Assembly (NCBI RefSeq): GCF_002807035.1
Contig: NZ_NIUC01000002.1
Location: 1,393,267 to 1,457,266, forward strand
Length of the DNA: 64,000 nt
DNA from: Algoriphagus formosus
GTDB taxonomy: Bacteria > Bacteroidota > Bacteroidia > Cytophagales > Cyclobacteriaceae
Reading direction: 5' to 3'
Position 1 is the stretch's first letter, and every line of letters starts with the position of its first letter. The translations under genes and the position numbers were made by a program. This document shows positions 58,902-64,000 of the stretch, in pieces. The notes beneath the pieces are model-generated. The model was not told where the DNA came from. It did not search any database and was given only the letters and a program-made list of their open reading frames with translations.

Positions 58902-60032
58902 CTAGATGTATACATAGATTTCGGATATAGGGTCTCCTCCGTCAGTCTTGACAGGGCTGTGCCGGAGAGGATTGGGTAAATGAGAAAATAAAACCCGATT
59001 GCCTGGATTTCTTCGGAGCTCAAGGTTGAGCTTGGGCCTTTCGAAATATGGAATGGGTACCTGCGATCTGAAAATGACCGTTTCGTGATCATTGATCCGG
59101 ATATCTGGATGGGGAGTACTTCCCAACTGATCAAATTGATATTGTGAATAGGGTGAGCTTGGGGGATTTTCCCTGTCCTCGATGATCAGGGTAGATGAGC
59201 TCAAGTCTATTCGCTTATTTTGGTTGACGATGTAGTACGTCCACTTTGAGGTCTTTCTGTTTAGTTGTAAGCGATAAAACTCCTGCAATCCATACAAATG
59301 ATCCGGTGAGTTGCTGTATCGAATCTGTACTACACCAAGGCTATTTGATAAATTTGGATCTGCGGATAAAAAAAAGTCACGCGTCCATAGCGTCGTGGTA
59401 TCTAAGTCATTTCGGAGTCGAATTGTGTAGACTCCTTCCTTTTTTCCATTTAGATTGATTTCAAATCGAACCTTTCCATCAGGCTCAGCTTGAATATTTC
59501 GGTCTACTGGAAATGCTTGGCCATTGAAATCCTGACCTGAGCTGATTTTGTTCCCATCCGAATCCAGGACTTGAAGAATGACTGTTCCGGGATTTGGGTT
59601 TAGTACTAATTCTGAGCTGAATCTCATGGGACGTCTTCCGTCCAAGATCTCATGTTCTAGGGACTCTGGATTCGAGGAATCGGTGGAAGCTTGGGCAGGG
59701 AGATTTTGAAAATGTAAAAAGTCACCAGAAGAAAATTTTCTGGGTAGTTTGTCAAAATCGCTGACAGTTTGGATAAAAGCCTGATCATTACTCTGAAGCA
59801 AAAAAGTGAATGTTTTCGGCCGAGGAAGATCTATTTCAGGGCTTACTAAATCATTTTTTGCCCGATATAAAACTAAGGTGCCATTGGGAGTATCTCTAAA
59901 AAGCATTCGCCCACTTTTGAAAAGGTTCTGCGTTTCTTTGGTGGGAATTAGGTTTAGGTTTCTTCCTTTCCCATTTGCGAAAAACTCGTGTCGTATCGAA
60001 AGCTCGAAAAGTCTCTTGTAGATGATATTCAT
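58902..60032 (-). CDS. Uncharacterised 376-aa protein between cap and sheath genes
   Basis: A 376-residue protein without signal peptide or membrane span; predicted beta-rich, with Ig-like phrases (VILQVLDSDGNKISSGQDFNG, GVYTIRLRNDLDTTTLWTRDF). Its ATG overlaps the DUF4255 stop (ATGA), so both are coupled. From its place I suspect a cap-adaptor or end-ring protein, as in the AlgoCIS 'cap adaptor', but I cannot confirm the homology. No domain is recognised. Confidence 0.7.
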   Translation of the reverse strand: MNIIYKRLFELSIRHEFFANGKGRNLNLIPTKETQNLFKSGRMLFRDTPNGTLVLYRAKNDLVSPEIDLPRPKTFTFLLQSNDQAFIQTVSDFDKLPRKFSSGDFLHFQNLPAQASTDSSNPESLEHEILDGRRPMRFSSELVLNPNPGTVILQVLDSDGNKISSGQDFNGQAFPVDRNIQAEPDGKVRFEINLNGKKEGVYTIRLRNDLDTTTLWTRDFFLSADPNLSNSLGVVQIRYSNSPDHLYGLQEFYRLQLNRKTSKWTYYIVNQNKRIDLSSSTLIIEDRENPPSSPYSQYQFDQLGSTPHPDIRINDHETVIFRSQVPIPYFERPKLNLELRRNPGNRVLFSHLPNPLRHSPVKTDGGDPISEIYVYI

Positions 60033-60637
60033 GACTTGTGCTGGCTTTGTGTGAATATCTGCTCGATCGGCTCACCCTGCTCGAGGACTGCATTTTCCTG
60101 AATGCTGATGGTCTTGATTTTATACAGCACACTGGGCAGGTATTTTGCACCTACCACAGACCAGAAATTGTAAAGCTGCTCAAAGGAATAGCTGTACAAT
60201 TCCACTACTATCTTTTGAAGATTGGGATCGAAACTCCCCAAGCCGGGGCTGTTTTCAGGCGTAAAGACGTTTTTGGATTGGAAAAAGGAAATCGCATAGC
60301 TTAGCTGCTTTAGCCCTTCCACATAATCATCCGAGGAGTTGTTAGGATTCTTATTTTGAAAATTAGCCGTGATTAGGACGTAGAGGTTGAGTCGTATTTC
60401 GGGGTTTCGCTTCTCGACTTTTCCCACTGCATTGACGAATCGGTTTTGCTGATCTTTATTGACCCGCTCTTCCTCGATATTGATCAGGGAAATACCCAAA
60501 GATTGATCAGGAATGGCTATTCCAGCTTCATTGGTTACTCCTGAGAGATAAATCCGAGTTGTCGTAGGATCGCCTACCTTTAGTTTGATAAAGGTGTTTA
60601 ACTCATCCGTAAGAAATTCTAAAACAGAATGGATCAT
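60029..60637 (-). CDS. eCIS cap/tube-terminator protein (DUF4255, Afp16-like)
   Basis: A 202-residue DUF4255 protein: MIHSVLEFLTDELNTFIKLK, then ISLINIEEERVNKDQQNRF and LYVLITANF with YSFEQLYNFWSVVGAKYLPSVLYKI. Afp16/Pvc16 end the tube and sheath at the distal tip. It is the first gene of the operon here. The start ATG at 60637 follows a 250-bp non-coding region. Confidence 0.93.
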   Translation of the reverse strand: MIHSVLEFLTDELNTFIKLKVGDPTTTRIYLSGVTNEAGIAIPDQSLGISLINIEEERVNKDQQNRFVNAVGKVEKRNPEIRLNLYVLITANFQNKNPNNSSDDYVEGLKQLSYAISFFQSKNVFTPENSPGLGSFDPNLQKIVVELYSYSFEQLYNFWSVVGAKYLPSVLYKIKTISIQENAVLEQGEPIEQIFTQSQHKS

Positions 60638-60886
60638 CGACTAAAAGTGAAAGAATGAAAGAATATAAAGACCCTCTTAAGGTATTGAAGTGGCTTGGGC
60701 TTTGATAGGAAAAAATCAGATTGAAATAACTTGAAAAATTCTCAAGAAAATATTTTAATTAATTGATTATCAATTGATTGTAAATCAAAAAGATTTTAAA
60801 AATAATCTCTATCTTTTTAATATCTAAATTGCTTTTTATTTGATTAAAGAATTAAAAAAATTTAAATATTGAATTTTATTTAGAAA
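60638..60886 (-). promoter_or_regulatory. AT-rich intergenic region in front of the eCIS operon
   Basis: 249 bp without a gene, very AT-rich. It holds a perfect dyad AATTGATTATCAATT (60761-60775), further ATTGATT half-sites beside it, and short poly-A/T tracts. I find no clean -7 box reading towards the operon, so the promoter position is undefined. Operator or bending sites are plausible. Confidence 0.45.
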
Positions 60887-62251
60887 TTATTTAACAATAT
60901 TTTTATAAAACCACTGATCGTAAGGAAGTAATTCAAATCCATCTGGGCGCCACTTGTATTCTCCTATTCTTTGGTTGAGTTTTTCCCAAAGTGAAGATTC
61001 CAGAAGCCTTTCTACCTCGGTGTGTTGATGTAGATCTGAGAGCAAATGAAAGGCAGAATTCAATCGAATGCTAGCCTTATGGCTCCATCGAGAAAGGAGT
61101 TTTCGAAAGTTTTCCATTTTGTACTCAAGCCAGTCCATATCTTTCTGCTCAAACAAAATCATTAACTCCAGCATTTTTGATCCCAAATAATAATCCGGAA
61201 CCGATTTGAGGCGAGATTGGCAATCATGAATTAACTTCAACGCAGGTTTATACTTTTCTAAAGAGAAAAATGTCAAAGCTTTCCAATATTCCCAGTGTGG
61301 ATTTTTCTGAAGTTCGGGTCCATTAAGTTTTTGATGAATTACCTGTAATGCCTCGTCCCATTTTTTTTGATGAAATAGTGAAAGGAAATAATATTGAAAA
61401 AATGTCGATGGAACTTCCTGATTTTTGAGTTTTGATTGTAGGTATTCTTCGCAAAGGGATTGGGCTGGGAGAAAGTCCATTTTTTCGAAGAGCAATTGCA
61501 GCTTGGCATGAAGAAATTCACACAAGGCAGAGTAGTCATCCGGTTCGGAAAACTCCTCTCTTTCTACTTGCTCCATCAATAGGCTCGCCTCCTCATAATC
61601 TCTTTTTTGGATCGAATTTTTGAGGCTGCTTACCAGTCCCCATTGTTTCCGATTTGCATTCAGTTTTTGAATCATCTGTCTCAACCATCGATTGGAGCTA
61701 TGCAATTTTCCATCAGCCTGTATTTCAGACTGGCTTACCAATACCTGCAAATGGCACTTGATGGCAAGCTCGAGCTCCGGAAGGTCTTTGGTGCTGAGTA
61801 CGTGGCCAGACCCATATTCTTGTCCTATGGAGAATACAGTCAGTGCCAAATCGTGAAAGCCACCTTCAATGGCCAATTCCAGGCTCTTTTGAAGGAGTTT
61901 TGACCCTTCGTCTCGAAGATTTCGGGCAAGCAGCAGTTGAGATTGTAAGATCAATTCAGAACACCTGATCCGCTGATGGGCTTTGGTATTGACTGCAGAT
62001 GGCTTGATCAAAACAGAGATTTCCTTGATCTCTTCCTTTAGCCGCTTTTTCAGCTGGGGAAAAGCATTGCTTTGATGATTAGGATAAAGTCTTTTTGCAA
62101 AAAAGTCATCCTCTTCATGTGGATTTCTAATCAGTAATCTAAGTAGGTCTAGCTTTTTTGACCTGGCTGTATTTCTTGCAGATGCTAAATGAAGTAATTG
62201 TTCCTTTTCCTGTGTAGAAAAAGCATTCAAAATATCGTTGAGACGATCCAT
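60887..62251 (-). CDS. Uncharacterised all-helical 454-aa protein
   Basis: A 454-residue cytosolic protein with no signal peptide; strongly helical, with repeat-like helix pairs (LLARNLRDEGSKLLQKSLELA, SLFHQKKWDEALQVIHQKL, ALTFFSLEKYKPALKLIHDC) suggesting a degenerate TPR/solenoid. The N-terminal LNDILNAFSTQEKEQLLHLA ... LKKRLKEEIKEI does not match an HTH. It lies upstream of the eCIS operon on the same strand, so it may regulate or serve it, but the 250-bp gap leaves this open. Confidence 0.7.
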   Translation of the reverse strand: MDRLNDILNAFSTQEKEQLLHLASARNTARSKKLDLLRLLIRNPHEEDDFFAKRLYPNHQSNAFPQLKKRLKEEIKEISVLIKPSAVNTKAHQRIRCSELILQSQLLLARNLRDEGSKLLQKSLELAIEGGFHDLALTVFSIGQEYGSGHVLSTKDLPELELAIKCHLQVLVSQSEIQADGKLHSSNRWLRQMIQKLNANRKQWGLVSSLKNSIQKRDYEEASLLMEQVEREEFSEPDDYSALCEFLHAKLQLLFEKMDFLPAQSLCEEYLQSKLKNQEVPSTFFQYYFLSLFHQKKWDEALQVIHQKLNGPELQKNPHWEYWKALTFFSLEKYKPALKLIHDCQSRLKSVPDYYLGSKMLELMILFEQKDMDWLEYKMENFRKLLSRWSHKASIRLNSAFHLLSDLHQHTEVERLLESSLWEKLNQRIGEYKWRPDGFELLPYDQWFYKNIVK

Positions 62252-62326
62252 TTGTGAACTGGGTTAAAAAGTAAGAACCAGTCTCAAATAACACTTTAAA
62301 TCGCTGAAATACAAATGTTTGAACCC

Positions 62327-63715
62327 TTATTTCAAGATAAATACATTCGTTTTTTCCATTTTATATTTTCGTTCAAGCTCCTTGAACTGACTCAGCAATT
62401 GCCCAAAGTCACCATGTGGATCATAAACCACTTCAGGCATTTGCTTATTGATCATTCTAAAAAGCTGCACTTTTCTAGCGAAGGTTCGTTCCTTCTCCAA
62501 AAGCTCCTGGGATAAGTAGTAATTTAGAAAAGGGCCTTTCATGGAATGGTCTTGGTATAAAGAAAGATCACTGTCAAGCACTAGGACACTTTTTCCCGGC
62601 CATTGTGGATTTGCAGATTCTTTTAAGAAATATTCCGATTGTAGCGATCTGTTTTCTGCCCAAAACCACCAAGAACCCAAAGGCAGAAGAATGACCAAGC
62701 CCAAAAAGCCTATCTGTAGAGGTAATTTTTTCTTCACCCCCAAGAAAAAAGCGGTAATCAAATAACTTATTAATGGGAGAAAAACCATCATTTCCAAAGC
62801 TGCGTGATGCCTGGAAATGAAAATGGCTAGGCCAGCGAAGATTGCCCAGAAAAATAAAATTTGCCGCTGTTTTTGCTGATTGATGGAAGCTCCTTTAGAT
62901 AGTACTCCAAAAAAGTATCCTAAAAATCCCAAAACAAGTGGAAATGCAAAGAGAATTCCTAAGGTGGCGAAGGTATGAAACTGGTATGTTTCGGATGTGA
63001 AACTCAAAGGCCAAATTCTCAGAAAATCTTCCAGTCCATTCGACCAGAAATAATAAACCACGATAAGTAACAAAGGCGTGAAGTAGCCAATCAGCGATAG
63101 GATCAACTGCCTAAAGCTAAAACCACTAATAGTCACTCCTACGATAATCAAAAAGGGAAGAAAAACGATATAAATGGGATGAAAACCCGTAGCCAACCCA
63201 CCATAGATTCCAATCAATAAGGTAGCCTCACTACTTTCTTTTTGGAGGATGGTCTGGGAGAATAGCTGTGATAGCGCAAATATCACAAAGGTACTACCCA
63301 ATAGTGCCGGACTTAGGCTCAGCATATCAAAGCTAATATGGAATAGGCTCAGCAAAACAATAGCCGGGATAAATGTATTTTCATCAAAGACGCGGTATCT
63401 GATGAGAGCGCTGTTCCAGTAGATCACTTGTATGAAAATCAAAATCCTGCCGATGATTTGATAGGCTAGAGAGCTGCCTCCAAATATCCAATCTATCAGA
63501 AAGAAAAAGCCAGCCGACAAGGGACCTGTGTCATCTACTAAATCGCGATAGAAGAGCAATCCATCTCCCAATCGCTCACCGAGCAGCATCCAACTCATTT
63601 GAAGCTGAGTGAGCGGAAGGTCCGCAAACACCAAATAAAGAATAGTCCAGAGGAGTAGAAAAAAGACTACACCGATTATTCGGAATGGATCGTTTAATTT
63701 GAAAAATTGAAACAA
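62327..63715 (-). CDS. Polytopic membrane protein (DUF6427-like)
   Basis: A 462-residue membrane protein with about 10-12 spans up to residue 350 and a soluble C-terminal domain (WPGKSVLVLDSDLSLYQ... VVYDPHGDFGQLLSQF). The pattern, including LGDGLLFYRDLVDDTGPLSAGFF, suggests the DUF6427/glycosyltransferase-like membrane proteins of Bacteroidota. Role possibly envelope glycan assembly; not assigned. Divergent from rbfA. Confidence 0.75.
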   Translation of the reverse strand: MFQFFKLNDPFRIIGVVFFLLLWTILYLVFADLPLTQLQMSWMLLGERLGDGLLFYRDLVDDTGPLSAGFFFLIDWIFGGSSLAYQIIGRILIFIQVIYWNSALIRYRVFDENTFIPAIVLLSLFHISFDMLSLSPALLGSTFVIFALSQLFSQTILQKESSEATLLIGIYGGLATGFHPIYIVFLPFLIIVGVTISGFSFRQLILSLIGYFTPLLLIVVYYFWSNGLEDFLRIWPLSFTSETYQFHTFATLGILFAFPLVLGFLGYFFGVLSKGASINQQKQRQILFFWAIFAGLAIFISRHHAALEMMVFLPLISYLITAFFLGVKKKLPLQIGFLGLVILLPLGSWWFWAENRSLQSEYFLKESANPQWPGKSVLVLDSDLSLYQDHSMKGPFLNYYLSQELLEKERTFARKVQLFRMINKQMPEVVYDPHGDFGQLLSQFKELERKYKMEKTNVFILK

Positions 63716-63770
63716 GGCTGTAGAATTGGGGTTAGCTGGGTCGAAATTAAAGCTTGCCCAAGTATTTCGC

Positions 63771-63778
63771 TAAATTTG
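63771..63778 (+). promoter_or_regulatory. -7 element for rbfA
   Basis: TAAATTTG matches TAnnTTTG exactly, 18 bp before the rbfA ATG. TTG at 63754 may serve as -33 although the spacing is slightly short. Confidence 0.55.
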
Positions 63779-63795
63779 TACCATAAATACTTCAA

Positions 63796-64000
63796 ATGGA
63801 AAGCAAAAGACAACAAAAACACGCAAAACTTCTGCAGAAGGAGTTGGGAGAAATATTTCAAAAAGAGGCTAAACACCTGGTAGGAAAGGCAATGGTGACG
63901 ATTACGAGGGTTTTTGTCAGTCCTGACTTAAGTGTTGCAAAAGTTTACCTTAGTTTTTTGCTTGCAGACACGCAGTCTACTTACGAGCTCATTCAGGAGC
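63796..64000 (+). CDS. rbfA: 30S ribosome-binding factor A (5' part only)
   Basis: The window ends after 68 residues: MESKRQQKHAKLLQKELGEI..., then VTITRVFVSPDLSVAKVYLSF. This KH-type fold with the VxxVxxSPDLxxAxVYxS pattern is RbfA, which aids maturation of the 16S rRNA 5' end. No upstream gene on this strand. Confidence 0.92.
   Translation, partial: MESKRQQKHAKLLQKELGEIFQKEAKHLVGKAMVTITRVFVSPDLSVAKVYLSFLLADTQSTYELIQE

Larger units (their letters stand above)
33277..60637 (-). other. Extracellular contractile injection system (eCIS) locus
   Basis: Seventeen minus-strand genes in one run with gaps of at most about 25 bp or overlaps: cap (DUF4255), unknown, sheath x2, tube x2, DUF5908, LysM hub, VgrG, PAAR, gp25, two baseplate proteins, a 1116-aa protein, tape measure, AAA+ ATPase, a 55-aa protein and a DUF4157 nuclease cargo. 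The core order follows the Afp/PVC scheme (16, sheath, tube, 5-15). No TssJ/L/M, ClpV, capsid or integrase is present. It resembles AlgoCIS of Algoriphagus machipongonensis as I remember it. Confidence 0.95.

Noticed and set aside
33277..60637. Prophage or type VI secretion reading of the tail-like operon
   Set aside because: No terminase, portal, capsid, integrase or lysis genes, and no TssJ/L/M or ClpV. DUF4255, DUF5908, CIS tape measure and the Afp15-like ATPase fit eCIS.

Overview
The window looks like a chromosomal segment of a marine-type Bacteroidota, most likely Cyclobacteriaceae and close to Algoriphagus. Reasons: Bacteroidota-style -7 promoter boxes (TAnnTTTG), lineage-typical families (DUF5908, BatD, CcmC/D/E/F, DUF6427-like), TAA/TGA-rich close-packed operons and moderate GC. 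Genus assignment is inference from gene content, not from a search. No tRNA, rRNA, CRISPR array, integrase or transposase was seen.

Left and middle part (1-33260) is mostly housekeeping and small accessory genes. It holds a Tat-exported Gfo/Idh oxidoreductase (cut by the window edge), OxyR, an NlpE-like lipoprotein, and a family of three secreted TonB-C-like/TPR paralogs entangled with a duplicated DUF1569 gene (a visible recombination scar). Next come a small winged-helix/membrane-protein operon with paired palindromic operators, a DUF4139 protein carrying an inserted carboxypeptidase-regulatory domain, UppP, a secreted S9 peptidase, an M20 dipeptidase, DsbD, BatD-AroC and a DAACS transporter. 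A cytochrome c maturation operon (CcmC, CcmD-like, CcmE with CxxxY instead of HxxxY, CcmF) is followed by a split two-component system with its own 7-TM protein, an amino-acid dehydratase, an M23 peptidase, CoaX, and an Xre-RES toxin-antitoxin pair with a palindromic operator.

Right part (33277-60637, all on the minus strand, about 27 kb) is one near-continuous operon for an extracellular contractile injection system (eCIS). In transcription order: DUF4255 cap protein, an unrecognised 376-aa protein, two sheath paralogs, two tube-type proteins, DUF5908, LysM hub protein, VgrG-type spike, PAAR tip, gp25-like wedge, two very large baseplate proteins (1134 and 1399 aa), a 1116-aa multi-domain protein with Ig-like, carboxypeptidase-regulatory and two SAP/HeH-like motifs, tape measure, AAA+ ATPase, a 55-aa charged protein, and a 1353-aa cargo candidate. 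The last combines an eCIS-core (DUF4157) domain with HELTH motif, three approximately 138-aa helical repeats and a C-terminal non-specific-nuclease-like motif (RGHLLN...GGPG...DNMVPL). No capsid, terminase, integrase, T6SS membrane complex or ClpV was seen, so this is neither a prophage nor a canonical T6SS. The layout resembles the Algoriphagus machipongonensis system (AlgoCIS) as I remember it.

Flanking the operon start is a 250-bp AT-rich gap with a palindrome, then an unrecognised all-helical 454-aa protein, a polytopic membrane protein, and the start of rbfA on the plus strand at the right edge.
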